From Gammaproteobacteria bacterium (GTDB taxonomy: Bacteria; Pseudomonadota; Gammaproteobacteria; Pseudomonadales; Halieaceae), in the NCBI GenBank assembly GCA_030433415.1, contig JAUIMF010000010.1, forward strand, positions 1-64,000: a stretch of 64,000 bases of DNA, written 5' to 3'. The first letter of the stretch is position 1, and each line of letters begins with the position of its first letter. The notes beneath the pieces were generated by a model. That model had not been told where the DNA came from. It saw only the letters and a list, made by a program, of their open reading frames with translations, and did not search any database. Both the position numbers and the translations under genes were made by a program. Shown one piece after another: positions 22,753-31,163 of the stretch.

Positions 22753-23157
22753 GTGAAACATTCTTCTTTCAGTCAATTTTCGCTACCCCGGTCCCGGCCG
22801 GAGCGTCCCTCACCGTTCATGCCCTGCAGTTCGCGTCGGCGTGCGCTGGGCCCGTCACTGTTCGCGGTACTGATACTGCTGGGACAGCAGGCGGCGTTCC
22901 AGGCGCCTGCCGCCAGCGCTCAGCAGGCGTCTCCGGTTGTTACCGAAGCCTCGATGCCGGCCACGGTGAATATCAATACCGCTGATGCACAGGAGCTTGC
23001 CCGCAACCTGACCGGTGTGGGCGGCAGTAAGGCCGAGGCCATCGTGCGTTACCGCGAGCAGTTTGGCGCTTTTGAATCCGTTGAAGAACTGGCGGAAGTG
23101 ACGGGAATTGGCGCCGCGACCGTGGAGCGAAACCGCGCGCGTATTGTGCTCAAGTAA
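22753..23157 (+). CDS. ComEA-like helix-hairpin-helix DNA-binding protein
   Basis: A 134-residue exported protein with a basic N-terminus and a hydrophobic segment (about 36-53) ending near A-S-A-Q-Q, then one ComEA-type domain: VNINTADAQELARNLTGVGGSKAEAIVRYREQFGAFESVEELAEVTGIGAATVERNRARIV. The two helix-hairpin-helix motifs (GVGGSKA and GIGAATV) bind DNA non-specifically; in competent bacteria such proteins pull incoming DNA into the periplasm. GTG start with GGAGGT 7 bases upstream. In P. aeruginosa a comEA-like gene also lies next to wbpM. Function in uptake here is inference. Confidence 0.88.
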   Translation: MKHSSFSQFSLPRSRPERPSPFMPCSSRRRALGPSLFAVLILLGQQAAFQAPAASAQQASPVVTEASMPATVNINTADAQELARNLTGVGGSKAEAIVRYREQFGAFESVEELAEVTGIGAATVERNRARIVLK

Positions 23158-23162
23158 ACTCC

Positions 23163-23188
23163 GGGCCCTGCGGGGCCCTTTATTTTTC
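23163..23188 (+). terminator. rho-independent terminator after the comEA-like gene
   Basis: GGGCCC, loop TGCG, GGGCCC followed by TTTATTTTT, 5 bases after the stop. It uses the same GGGCCCTGCG-type stem as the rpsA terminator. Confidence 0.88.
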
Positions 23189-23240
23189 GTCGCAGGGAGC
23201 GCAACATCCGCCGGCGATTCATGGGGGAACGAGCGCCACA

Positions 23241-24149
23241 GTGCATTGTCTGGTCACAGGAGGGAGCGGTTATCTGGGTCGAGCCCTGATACCGGCGCTG
23301 CGAGAGCGCTCTGTAGCTGTTCACGCACTCGCGCACCGGGACACCGAGCTTCCCCTGGTCGATACCGTGCTCCGGGGTGATCTGTCGGATCCCGCCAGGG
23401 CTGTGCCCCTGAATGGCGTAGACGCCGTGGTTCACCTCGCGGGCATTGCCCATCAGCGTGCAGACGCGCAGTCCTACCGGCGACTCAATGTCGACGGGAC
23501 CGTGGCGCTGGCGCGTCAGGCGCTGGATGCAGGCGTCGAGCGCTTTATTTTTGTCAGCAGTGTAAAAGCGCACGGGGCATCCGCATCGGTGGCGGGCGAT
23601 GATGGCGACCTGGATTACGGGCGCTCAAAGCTACTTGCAGAACAGGCGCTGCAGACGGTGTGTGCGGGCAGCACCATGCGTCTTTTTGTCGTGCGTCCCG
23701 CGTTGATCTACGACACTGAATTGACAGGGCACCTGCAGTGGCTGCAACGCTGGGTGTCCTTAGGTCTGCCAAGGCCGCCCGCCGGCGGCGCCCGCAGCAT
23801 GATTGGACGCAGGGACCTGGTGGCGCTGCTGGTGGCATTGCTGCAAACCGATGAGGTGCTGCCACAGCCCCTGACCGCCACCGATGGCCAGCAATACAGC
23901 ACCCGTCGCCTGTACGCGGCGCTGGAGCAGGCCTTGGCTCAGCGCTTTCGGTTGCCAGCGCCGCCCGCGGCCGCCTGGCGTTTTGCTGCTGCCTTGACTG
24001 ACCGCCTGCGCGGTGAGCCTTTGGGCGCGCTGTGGCAGCGCCTGGCAGGTGAAGAGTGCTATGAGGGCGATGATCTGTCGCGTTTTCTGAATGCGGCTCC
24101 GCAAACCTTTGAAGCGGTTCTTGGGCTGGCGGACGGGGAAGCACGATGA
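23241..24149 (+). CDS. NAD-dependent sugar epimerase/reductase (WbpV-like)
   Basis: A 302-residue extended SDR acting on nucleotide sugars. The cofactor motif LVTGGSGYLGRALIPAL opens the protein; VVHLAGIAHQ, FIFVSSVKAHG and the catalytic Y-x3-K in DYGRSKLLAEQAL follow. Similar enzymes (WbpV, WbpK, WbjF) reduce or epimerise UDP-4-keto-6-deoxy-HexNAc made by WbpM to UDP-QuiNAc or UDP-FucNAc. The neighbours (a lipid-carrier transferase and a WbpM-like dehydratase) support that role. It overlaps the next gene by four bases. The exact sugar cannot be told from sequence. Confidence 0.82.
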   Translation: MHCLVTGGSGYLGRALIPALRERSVAVHALAHRDTELPLVDTVLRGDLSDPARAVPLNGVDAVVHLAGIAHQRADAQSYRRLNVDGTVALARQALDAGVERFIFVSSVKAHGASASVAGDDGDLDYGRSKLLAEQALQTVCAGSTMRLFVVRPALIYDTELTGHLQWLQRWVSLGLPRPPAGGARSMIGRRDLVALLVALLQTDEVLPQPLTATDGQQYSTRRLYAALEQALAQRFRLPAPPAAAWRFAAALTDRLRGEPLGALWQRLAGEECYEGDDLSRFLNAAPQTFEAVLGLADGEAR

Positions 24150-25120
24150 TGCTGCTCCTGCCGGGTATCACGCTGGTGGCGGTGATTCTGGGCATAGTGA
24201 TCTACCTGCCGCTCGCGACGCGGTTGTGGCTGGACACGCCCAATGCGCGCAGTTCCCATCACAAGCCCACTCCCAGTTCGGCGGGTGTTGTTGTGGTGCC
24301 CGTACTCGTAGCGGTGTTGCTGGGCGCCTGGTTCTCGGGCTTTTGGGCCGTCGGTTACGCAGAGTGCGCTGCCCTCGGCGGCGCAGCGGCACTCTGCGCC
24401 CTCGGCGCGCGGGACGATCGTCGATCCCTGTCGGTACGTGTGCGGCTGCTGGTGCAGTTCGCCGCGGCGGCGTCACTGGTGACAGCTTATGGGCTTTTCA
24501 GCCTGTTCCCGCTCAATGCGATCGTGCTCGTGATAGCGCTGGTGTGGCTGGTGAATCTTTACAACTTTATGGACGGTATCGATGGACTGGCTGCCCTGCA
24601 ATGTGTGCTGAGCGCGGCGACACTGGGCGCGCTCGGCTATCTTGCGGGGGCTTCGGCGGAGTTTGTGATGGCATCGGCGGTGGTCGGCGCGGCTTATCTG
24701 GGGTTTCTTGTGTTCAACCTGCCGCCGGCGCGCCTGTTTATGGGGGATGCGGGCAGTCTGCCCGCGGGCCTTTTGCTGGGCTGGCTGGGACTGTGGTCAG
24801 CGCTCGAAGGCTGGCTTGAGCCTGTCGTCTGGCTGATTCTGATGAGTCCGTTCCTGCTCGATACGGGGATCACGCTGCTGCGGCGCAGGTGGCGCGGCGA
24901 AGTGCTTGCCCAGGCGCATCGCGAACACTTCTACCAGCGCCTGGCGCGGCGCTACGGTTCCCATGGTGCCGTCGACCGGCGCCTGCTCGTGCTTCACGGG
25001 TTGTGGCTTGTGCCCCTGGCTGCCTCTGTAGTGTTGGATTTGCTACCACAATGGACGGCTGGGGCCCTGAGTCTATTCCCGCAACTCTTACTCATGGCGA
25101 AGTGGCGGCGTTTGGAGTAA
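24146..25120 (+). CDS. undecaprenyl-phosphate sugar-1-phosphate transferase (WbpL/WecA family)
   Basis: A 324-residue polytopic membrane enzyme of the polyprenyl-phosphate N-acetylhexosamine-1-phosphate transferase family. It should move a sugar-1-phosphate (QuiNAc-, FucNAc- or GlcNAc-type) onto undecaprenyl phosphate at the cytoplasmic face to start a polysaccharide. Family motifs visible: L-D-x-P-N-x-R-S-S-H in LDTPNARSSHHKPTPSSAG, the catalytic Asp pair in NLYNFMDGIDG, RLFMGDAGSLPAG, and the basic loop AHREHFYQRLARR. About ten membrane helices. It overlaps the upstream epimerase gene. Confidence 0.9.
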   Translation: MMLLLPGITLVAVILGIVIYLPLATRLWLDTPNARSSHHKPTPSSAGVVVVPVLVAVLLGAWFSGFWAVGYAECAALGGAAALCALGARDDRRSLSVRVRLLVQFAAAASLVTAYGLFSLFPLNAIVLVIALVWLVNLYNFMDGIDGLAALQCVLSAATLGALGYLAGASAEFVMASAVVGAAYLGFLVFNLPPARLFMGDAGSLPAGLLLGWLGLWSALEGWLEPVVWLILMSPFLLDTGITLLRRRWRGEVLAQAHREHFYQRLARRYGSHGAVDRRLLVLHGLWLVPLAASVVLDLLPQWTAGALSLFPQLLLMAKWRRLE

Positions 25121-25192
25121 GCTTTTTGTCACAAGTCGGCAGACACACAAAGCAAGTCGACAGGCGCCAGACCAGCGCGGAGTGACCTAAGA

Positions 25193-27220
25193 GTGAATAA
25201 CCCGGCCAAGAACCTGGCGAGCAGGGCTCGTCGTGGTATGGAAGCGGCGACTCGTTCGCTGCTGAAAATCATTGAAGTCCCCCGAAATGTAAAGCAGACC
25301 ATGGTCCTTGGCGTGGATATGGTGTTCGTCACCCTATCGATGGTCATTGCCTATGGCTACCCGTTCTGGGGGCGGGCCCCCGGCGTGGTGGAAGTGGCCT
25401 GCGCCGCGCTGACGCTGTTTGCCAGCGCAGCGATTTTTCTGCGCATGGGGCTTTACCGCGCGATCATCCGCTTTATGGGTCAGCAGGCAATCTGGTCCAT
25501 TATCCAGGCCGTGAGTTATTCCACGCTGGCCCTGGGCGCGGCGATCTTTTTTACCCGCGCCGACGTACCCCGCGCCATGCCGTTCGTCTACTGGGCCCTG
25601 GCCATGTGCAGCATTGGGGGCACGCGACTGATTGTGCGGGCCAGTTATCAGGCACGCCTGCGCTCCAGTACCAAGAACGTGCTCATCTATGGTGCGGGCG
25701 AATCGGGCCGGCAGTTGCTGACAGCGCTGCACCATGGCGATCAATATCGCGTGGTGGCGTTTGTGGATGATGATCCCCGCGCCCAGCACTCCGTCATCAA
25801 CGGTCTGCAGGTGGTGCGCCCACGGGACCTGGAACGCCTCGTCGAAGAGCACGCCATCACCCAGGTGTTGCTGGCAATTCCCTCGGCCTCGCCGGAGCGG
25901 CGTCGCGAGATTATCAACTCCCTGGTCGGCCTGCCCGTGCACGTGCGAACCGTGCCCAAGATCAACGAGATCGTCGGTGGCGCGGCCAACGTGAGTCAGA
26001 TTCAGGATATCGACCTGGATGACCTGCTGGGGCGCGAGCCCGTACCGCCGCACCCCGAACTCATCGAGCGGTGCATCACCGACAAAGTGGTGATGGTGAC
26101 CGGTGCGGGAGGTTCGATTGGCGCGGAGCTGTGTCGCCAGATTCTTGAAGCCAGCCCGAAGGAACTGATACTGCTGGATAATTCCGAGTATGCACTCTAC
26201 CGCATCGAGCGGGAGCTGAAGGAACTGCAGGGGCGCCGCGATACGCATATCGAGACGGTCTGCCTGCTTGGATCGGTGCGAGACAAACATCGCATGGAGT
26301 CGATCTACCGCACGTTCGAAGTGCAGACCGTTTACCACGCGGCTGCGTACAAACACGTGCCCATGGTGGAGCACAACGTGGCCGAGGGCGTTGCCAACAA
26401 CGTGTTCGGCACCTGGCATGCGGCAGAGGCGGCGCGCCTGGCCAAGGTAGAGACCTTTGTGTTGATCTCGACCGACAAGGCGGTACGCCCCACGAATATC
26501 ATGGGTGCGTCAAAGCGTTTTGCCGAGTTGATCCTGCAGGGGCTGGCGGGCGAAGAGACCGACACGCGCTTCTGCATGGTGCGCTTCGGTAACGTGCTGG
26601 GTTCCTCGGGCTCTGTGGTGCCGCTGTTCCGCGAGCAGATCGAGCATGGCGACCCGGTCACCGTGACCCATCCCGAAGTATCGCGCTATTTCATGAGTAT
26701 TCAGGAGGCGGCGCACCTGGTGCTGCAGGCCAGCGCCATGGGCACCGGCGGCGATGTATTCGTGCTCGACATGGGTGAGCCGGTGCAGATTGTGGACTTG
26801 GCCAAACGCATGATTCGCCTCAGTGGTCACGAAGTGGCGGGGGCGCGTGAAACCGACAATACGGTGCCTATCGAATTTATCGGTCTGCGGCCCGGAGAAA
26901 AACTTCACGAAGAGCTACTGCTCGGTACCTCGGTCAGCGGTACGGGCCATCCCATGATTATGCGCGCCGAGGAAGAGTGCCTGTCCCATGGCCAGGTCTG
27001 CGTAGCGCTCAAAGAGCTGATGCTGCGCTGCGAAGCCATGGATTGCCAGGGCATCACGCGGGTGCTGCGCGAGTCCGTCAACGGATTCGAGAAGCACGAG
27101 ATCCGCCACGACCACCTGTGGGTAAAGCAGGGGCGCGTGGGCAAGCGACGCGGTCCCGGCGAGGCGGTAGAGTCCGCGAAGGTCAAGAAGCTGTTTCCTG
27201 AACCCGCCCTGGACGCCTGA
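25193..27220 (+). CDS. wbpM: membrane-bound UDP-GlcNAc 4,6-dehydratase (WbpM/CapD family)
   Basis: A 675-residue protein: four N-terminal membrane helices (about 42-140), a CoA-binding-like Rossmann fold from about 160 (VLIYGAGESGRQLL), and a C-terminal SDR domain from about 300 (VVMVTGAGGSIGAELCRQIL). In the catalytic site the usual Tyr is replaced by Met within ISTDKAVRPTNIMGASKR, the S-M-K triad of WbpM/FlaA1. The enzyme makes UDP-4-keto-6-deoxy-GlcNAc for O-antigen or glycoprotein sugars. GTG start. With the two genes upstream it forms a complete initiation module. The C-terminal basic tail (GRVGKRRGPG) is a little longer than usual. Confidence 0.93.
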   Translation: MNNPAKNLASRARRGMEAATRSLLKIIEVPRNVKQTMVLGVDMVFVTLSMVIAYGYPFWGRAPGVVEVACAALTLFASAAIFLRMGLYRAIIRFMGQQAIWSIIQAVSYSTLALGAAIFFTRADVPRAMPFVYWALAMCSIGGTRLIVRASYQARLRSSTKNVLIYGAGESGRQLLTALHHGDQYRVVAFVDDDPRAQHSVINGLQVVRPRDLERLVEEHAITQVLLAIPSASPERRREIINSLVGLPVHVRTVPKINEIVGGAANVSQIQDIDLDDLLGREPVPPHPELIERCITDKVVMVTGAGGSIGAELCRQILEASPKELILLDNSEYALYRIERELKELQGRRDTHIETVCLLGSVRDKHRMESIYRTFEVQTVYHAAAYKHVPMVEHNVAEGVANNVFGTWHAAEAARLAKVETFVLISTDKAVRPTNIMGASKRFAELILQGLAGEETDTRFCMVRFGNVLGSSGSVVPLFREQIEHGDPVTVTHPEVSRYFMSIQEAAHLVLQASAMGTGGDVFVLDMGEPVQIVDLAKRMIRLSGHEVAGARETDNTVPIEFIGLRPGEKLHEELLLGTSVSGTGHPMIMRAEEECLSHGQVCVALKELMLRCEAMDCQGITRVLRESVNGFEKHEIRHDHLWVKQGRVGKRRGPGEAVESAKVKKLFPEPALDA

Positions 27221-27231
27221 TCCCGCTCACC

Positions 27232-28191
27232 ATGACTGCTTACGATGTGTTCAACGGCGACGCGGACGGTATCTGCGCCCTGATTCAACTCCGCCGGGCT
27301 GAGCCGCTCAAGAGTGAGCTGGTCACGGGCGTAAAGCGGGATATCAGCCTGCTGCAACGCGTGGATGTTGACGCGGCGGAGCGTGTGACCGTGCTGGACG
27401 TGTCGCTCGACAAAAACCGCGAGCCCCTGCAACAACTGTTGTCTGCAAAGGTGCCGGTGTTCTATTGCGACCACCACTTCGCCGGTGATATTCCCCCTTC
27501 AGAGCACCTCGACGCGCGCATTAACACCGCGCCGGATGTCTGCACCAGCCTGCTGGTGAATGGCTACCTCAATGGCGCCTATGCGAGCTGGGGGGTTGTG
27601 GGTGCCTTCGGCGACAATCTCGATGACAGCGCCCGGGCCCTGGCCCGCACCCTGGACCTGGATGAGGCGACGTTGGATCTGTATCGGCGTCTCGGCACCT
27701 GCGTCAACTACAACGGCTATGGCGCTGCTCTGGAAGACCTGCATTTTCATCCGGGGGAGCTGTATCAGCTGATGTCTGGCTACGATCGCCCCGAGGATTT
27801 CGTCGCCGAAGCCGCCACGAGTTTTGAGCGCCTGGCCGATGGCTACGAGAGCGATATGGCGAGTGCGCAAGCCCTGCAGCCCGAGTGGTCATCCCCCAAC
27901 AGCGCGGTCTTTATTCTGCCCGAGGCCGCCTGGGCGCGCCGTGTCAGCGGTGTCTACGGCAACAGTCTTGCCAATGCTGCTCCGTCGCGAGCCCACGCGG
28001 TGCTCACGCACAAGCGCGGTGGTGGGTTTCTGGTGAGTGTTCGGGCTCCGCTCAACGACAAACGCGATGCCGACACGCTCTGCCGGCAATTCGACACCGG
28101 GGGAGGGCGCGCAGCCGCGGCGGGGATCAATCAACTGCCCGAGGCAGATCTGCCGCGATTTATCGAGGCCCTCGACGCCACCTACGCCTGA
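27232..28191 (+). CDS. DHH-family phosphoesterase
   Basis: A 319-residue protein with DHH-superfamily motifs: the N-x-D-x-D metal site in FNGDADGICAL (residues 7-17), VTVLDVSLDKN, DHH in VFYCDHHFAGD, and a C-terminal DHHA1-type nucleotide-binding GGGRAAAAGINQLP. Related enzymes hydrolyse phosphodiesters or cyclic dinucleotide intermediates or nano-RNA; the substrate here is unknown. It lies 11 bases after wbpM and may share its transcript, though nothing in the sequence links it to sugars. Confidence 0.82.
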   Translation: MTAYDVFNGDADGICALIQLRRAEPLKSELVTGVKRDISLLQRVDVDAAERVTVLDVSLDKNREPLQQLLSAKVPVFYCDHHFAGDIPPSEHLDARINTAPDVCTSLLVNGYLNGAYASWGVVGAFGDNLDDSARALARTLDLDEATLDLYRRLGTCVNYNGYGAALEDLHFHPGELYQLMSGYDRPEDFVAEAATSFERLADGYESDMASAQALQPEWSSPNSAVFILPEAAWARRVSGVYGNSLANAAPSRAHAVLTHKRGGGFLVSVRAPLNDKRDADTLCRQFDTGGGRAAAAGINQLPEADLPRFIEALDATYA

Positions 28192-28275
28192 TTGGCTGAT
28201 TTGCGGACCGCGCCCTCACACAGTTCGTGAGCGGCGATGCAGCAGGGCGTGTGGGGCAGAGGTTATAGTGTGCCC

Positions 28276-29166
28276 ATGGACTGGGACGACCTGAAAATCC
28301 TTCTCGCGCTGTCGCGCAAACGCTCGGCCCGCGCCGCGGCGCAGGAACTGGGTATCAGCAATTCCACTGTGACCCGCCGCCTGGATGATCTGGAGCGCGA
28401 TCTCGGTGCACGGCTGTTCGACCGTACGCCCGAGGGTTACCGCATGACCCAGAGCGGCGAGAACCTGCTGCCCACTGCCGAGCATGTCGAGGAGTTGCTG
28501 TTCAGCGCCGAGCGGCAGGTGTCTGGCGTCGATCAGGAACTCCAGGGTCTGATTCGCCTGACCCTGCCGACCGCCTCGGGTCTGAATGTGATCGTGCCAC
28601 GCCTGGCTGCCTTTGCAGAGCAGTATCCGGGTATTGAGTTAGAGGTGATCACCAGCGCCGATGCCCTCGATCTCGGCCGGCGCGAGGCGGACATTGCCAT
28701 TCGCGTTTTTCCCGCCGGTGTCGCGCCGCCGGAGTCCCTCATCGGTCGACGCATTTCGGCCATGACCGCGTCCGCCTATGTGCGCGAAGACCTGCTCAAT
28801 CCCGAGGATCCCGAGGATGTCAGCCATCTGACATGGATTGGTTATCGGACGACGGGGCTTGCGGACGATCCGTGGAAGCTGTGCCGCAACGGTCACCTGC
28901 CGGTGCGACACATCATCGGTGATGTGAACCTGCAGCTCGAGGCGGTCAAGAATGGGATGGGCATGGTTTTCGGCGCCTGCTCCATATTCCGTGAAGTGCC
29001 GGGTATTGTGCGGGTCCCGGGTGAAGAAGTGCACCACTTTCTGGATATCTGGGTCCTGTCGCACCGTGATCTGCGGCTGTCAGCCCGCATGCGCATTCTG
29101 CGCGAAATTCTCGCCGACGAGCTCTCGCTGCTTCGCCCTCGCCTCGATAGCTGCCATTTCGGCTGA
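28276..29166 (+). CDS. LysR-family transcriptional regulator
   Basis: A 296-residue LysR regulator: N-terminal winged helix at 1-60 (MDWDDLKILLALSRKRSARAAAQELGISNSTVTRRLDDLERDLGARLFDR) and a periplasmic-binding-like effector domain after 85. The HTH differs from the usual A-S-Q-P-A-V-S by S-N-S-T-V-T, a variant common in the subgroup with degenerate R-x-L motifs. I chose the Met at 28276. A TATAGT at 28264-28269 is only 7 bases upstream, so if it is a -10 element the mRNA would be leaderless. The adjacent genes do not suggest a target. Confidence 0.88.
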   Translation: MDWDDLKILLALSRKRSARAAAQELGISNSTVTRRLDDLERDLGARLFDRTPEGYRMTQSGENLLPTAEHVEELLFSAERQVSGVDQELQGLIRLTLPTASGLNVIVPRLAAFAEQYPGIELEVITSADALDLGRREADIAIRVFPAGVAPPESLIGRRISAMTASAYVREDLLNPEDPEDVSHLTWIGYRTTGLADDPWKLCRNGHLPVRHIIGDVNLQLEAVKNGMGMVFGACSIFREVPGIVRVPGEEVHHFLDIWVLSHRDLRLSARMRILREILADELSLLRPRLDSCHFG

Positions 29167-29314
29167 CTTTTATCGCAAAGACTGACCGGTGTTGCAAAAA
29201 TGCAGCAGATGCGGTCAATACTGGATATAACGCATCGTTTTGGCAAAGGCTATAGTGTCTCCCGTGCATAGTTGTTACGCACATTGATCAATTGTTACCT
29301 AAGGAGACATTCTC

Positions 29315-29641
29315 ATGAAGAAATTGATAGCAACCACGTTGGGTGTTGTGCTGGCCGCCGGCGCCGTGTCTGCCTTTGCCGGCAGCCAGGACCGTGAAAA
29401 CCTTGCCCAGTGCAAAGCTGATGTCAAAGCCTTCTACGGCGACGATACGCGTATTCGCCTGCGCAGCATCAAGCACAGTTCTGGCGACGCACACATGCGT
29501 TTGATGGTCACGCCCAAGGGTGGTGACAACACGCTGGTCGTCTGTTCCGTGACTCGCGATGGTGCCAGCAGCCTCGCCGATCGAGACGGCGTGGCCCTCG
29601 CGGCCTCGGCGCAGGAGCAGAAGGTGAGCTTCGCCGACTAA
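29315..29641 (+). CDS. small secreted protein of unknown function
   Basis: A 108-residue protein with a clear signal peptide (M-K-K-L-I-A-T-T-L then a hydrophobic core, cut after A-F-A). The mature part, about 85 residues, has one cysteine near its start (AQCKADVKAFYGDD) and one later (LVVCSVTRDG), which could form a disulphide in the periplasm. I do not recognise a family with certainty. A good AAGGAGA ribosome site lies upstream. It is the last gene before the 1 kb repeat array. Confidence 0.75.
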   Translation: MKKLIATTLGVVLAAGAVSAFAGSQDRENLAQCKADVKAFYGDDTRIRLRSIKHSSGDAHMRLMVTPKGGDNTLVVCSVTRDGASSLADRDGVALAASAQEQKVSFAD

Positions 29642-29657
29642 GCTGAGCTTTACTTGG

Positions 29658-29820
29658 CACTTCGTTGCTGGGATTGGGCGGCACGACGCCGCAGGGTACG
29701 GGCTGCTCGCGCATCTCCATCGGCGTCACGGTTCTTAACACCGCGCTCGACGGACGCCCGTACCCTGCACCGTCGCGCCACTTACAGCCTGCAGGGCCGT
29801 ACACCCAAGCTGGTCTGCGG
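29658..29820. repeat. repeat unit A1
   Basis: 163-base unit. Perfect 12-bp inverted arms GCAGGGTACGGG (29691-29702) and CCCGTACCCTGC (29757-29768), spacer 54 bases. The arms extend outward imperfectly to about 25 bp. Confidence 0.9.
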
Positions 29821-29983
29821 CACTTCGTTGCTGGCGGTGGGTGGCACGACGCCGCAGGATACGGGCTGCTCGCGCATCTCCATCGGCGATACGGTTCTTA
29901 ACACCGCGCTCGACGGACGCCCGCACCCTGCACCGTCGCGCCACGTACAGCCTGCAATGCTGTACACCCAGGCCCGGCTCGGT
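29821..29983. repeat. repeat unit A2
   Basis: 163-base unit with the same layout. The left core arm reads GCAGGATACGGG and the right CCCGCACCCTGC, giving two mismatches in the 12-bp stem. Confidence 0.9.
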
Positions 29984-30184
29984 CACTTCGTCGTCGGCGG
30001 TAGTGGCACGGCAGAGGGCGGGGCAGGCGTTATCCGTTTGCGCGTCTGTCGAGCGCGCCGAGCAGTGTCGTAGCGCCGACCAATGTAGCGCGAGTAGCGC
30101 AAAGGGATGACGCCTGCCCCGACCGGCACGTAGCTCCACGCTCTGGACAACGAAATGGCGCAAACGACACATGCTGGTTGTCGG
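29984..30184. repeat. repeat unit B1
   Basis: Shares the head of the A units but carries a different palindrome: 24-base arms at 30020-30043 and 30097-30120 (begin GGGGCAGGCGTTATCC and end GATGACGCCTGCCCC), 22 of 24 paired, spacer 53. A 60-base tail with no repeat partner follows to 30184. Confidence 0.88.
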
Positions 30185-30347
30185 TACTTCGTTGCTGGCG
30201 GTGGGTGGCACGACGCCGCAGGATACGGGCTGCTCGCGCATCTCCATCGGCGGTACGTTTCTTAACACCGCGCTCGACGGACGCCCGTACCCTGCACCGT
30301 GGTGCCACGTACAGCCTCCAAGGTCGTACACCCAAACTGGTCTGGGT
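30185..30347. repeat. repeat unit A3
   Basis: 163-base unit, the duplicate of A1 at 527 bases. Left core arm GCAGGATACGGG, right CCCGTACCCTGC, one mismatch. Confidence 0.9.
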
Positions 30348-30510
30348 CACTTCGTTGCTGGCGGTGGGTGGCACGACGCCGCAGGGTACGGGCTGCTCGC
30401 GCATCTCCATCGGCGCTGCGGTTCTTAACACCGCGCTCGACGGACGCCCGTACCCTGCACCGTCGCGCCACGTACAGCCGGCAGGGTAGTATCCGCGAGC
30501 TGATGTTGGT
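30348..30510. repeat. repeat unit A4
   Basis: 163-base unit. Perfect 12-bp core arms at 30381-30392 and 30447-30458 with a 54-base spacer; the outward extension pairs at 10 of 13 further positions. Confidence 0.9.
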
Positions 30511-30660
30511 CACTTCGTGGTCGGCAGTCGTGGCACAGCGGAGGGCGGGGCAGGCGTTATCCGTTTGCGCGTCTGTCGAGCGCGCCGAGCAGTGTCGTAG
30601 CGCTGATCAATGTAGCGCGAGCAGCGCAAAGGGATGACGACTGTCCCGACCGTCTCGGAG
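30511..30660. repeat. repeat unit B2
   Basis: Copy of B1 with arms at 30547-30570 and 30624-30647; the right arm has changed at two bases (GACTGTCCC). It runs up to the stop codon of the convergent membrane-protein gene. Confidence 0.88.
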
Positions 30661-31077
30661 CTAATCTTCAACGTCATCCACGTCGAGCTGACCGGTCAGC
30701 CGGCGGCGGATGTGGGACCAGGACATGCCGGTGGCCAGAAGTAGCGACACGAGCAGCAGCGCCAGCCAGGTGACGGCGGTCATGGAGTCCGTGGTGAGCA
30801 GCCCGAGGTCGACCAGAAGCCAGATGAGGCAGGCAAAGAGCGCCGCACCCAGTACCAGGCCAAAGGGCCCCAGGGAATTGAAGGTGGCGCGCAGATAAAT
30901 TGCCCAGCCGATCAGCAGGGCAACGCCGCAGATCGCCGGGATGGGACCGAAGCTGAAGCCCTCGGCCATCAGCCAGCCTACGTAGGAATACGCTGTGGGA
31001 TTGTACGTGCCGAACACCAACAGGGCGGCGAAGAGCCAGCGCATGATAAAGCTGTCAAAGCCGAAGGAAGTCGCCAT
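30661..31077 (-). CDS. small polytopic membrane protein (possible DUF6524)
   Basis: A 138-residue protein with four hydrophobic segments (about 10-30, 40-62, 70-92, 98-118) and an acidic C-terminus (DVDDVED). The start FDSFIMRWLFAALLVFGTYNPTAYSYVGWL, with N-P-T near helix 1, resembles an uncharacterised family of short four-helix membrane proteins that I believe is DUF6524; I am not certain. No function known. It stands alone, next to the repeat array. Confidence 0.75.
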   Translation of the reverse strand: MATSFGFDSFIMRWLFAALLVFGTYNPTAYSYVGWLMAEGFSFGPIPAICGVALLIGWAIYLRATFNSLGPFGLVLGAALFACLIWLLVDLGLLTTDSMTAVTWLALLLVSLLLATGMSWSHIRRRLTGQLDVDDVED

Positions 31078-31163
31078 GGGCCGTGATCTCTCCTCAAATA
31101 AACTGGGCGCCTAAGCTAGACGAATCACCCCGTACAGGCAATGGCCTGATCGGGGGGGGCTGA

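Larger units (their letters stand above)
29642..30660. repeat. gene-free A-A-B-A-A-B palindromic repeat array
   Basis: About 1 kb without a credible gene. Six units each begin with a shared head (CACTTCGT-x-G/C-T/C-x-GG...GGCAC) at 29658, 29821, 29984, 30185, 30348 and 30511, so the spacings are exactly 163, 163, 201, 163 and 163. The first three units and the second three are a 527-base tandem duplication. Each unit contains a long inverted repeat. 163 is not a multiple of three, so the reading frame changes at each A unit and the open frames seen here are by-products of high GC. No transposase or direct target duplication is visible. Confidence 0.93.

Noticed and set aside
28264-28276. Leaderless mRNA for the LysR gene
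   Set aside because: A TATAGT lies in the right place but no -35 matches at 16-18 bases, so it is too weak to call.
29654-30637. Open frames of 60-200 codons on both strands as real proteins
   Set aside because: Each frame covers parts of the repeats and changes frame at every 163-base unit; products are Arg/Pro/Thr-rich and lack start-site signals.
29658-30660. CRISPR array
   Set aside because: Units are 163-201 bases with long internal palindromes, no short repeat/spacer alternation and no cas genes.
29658-30660. Integron attC sites
   Set aside because: No R-Y-Y-Y-A-A-C / G-T-T-R-R-R-Y core pairs at unit ends, no cassette genes between units, no integrase in the window.
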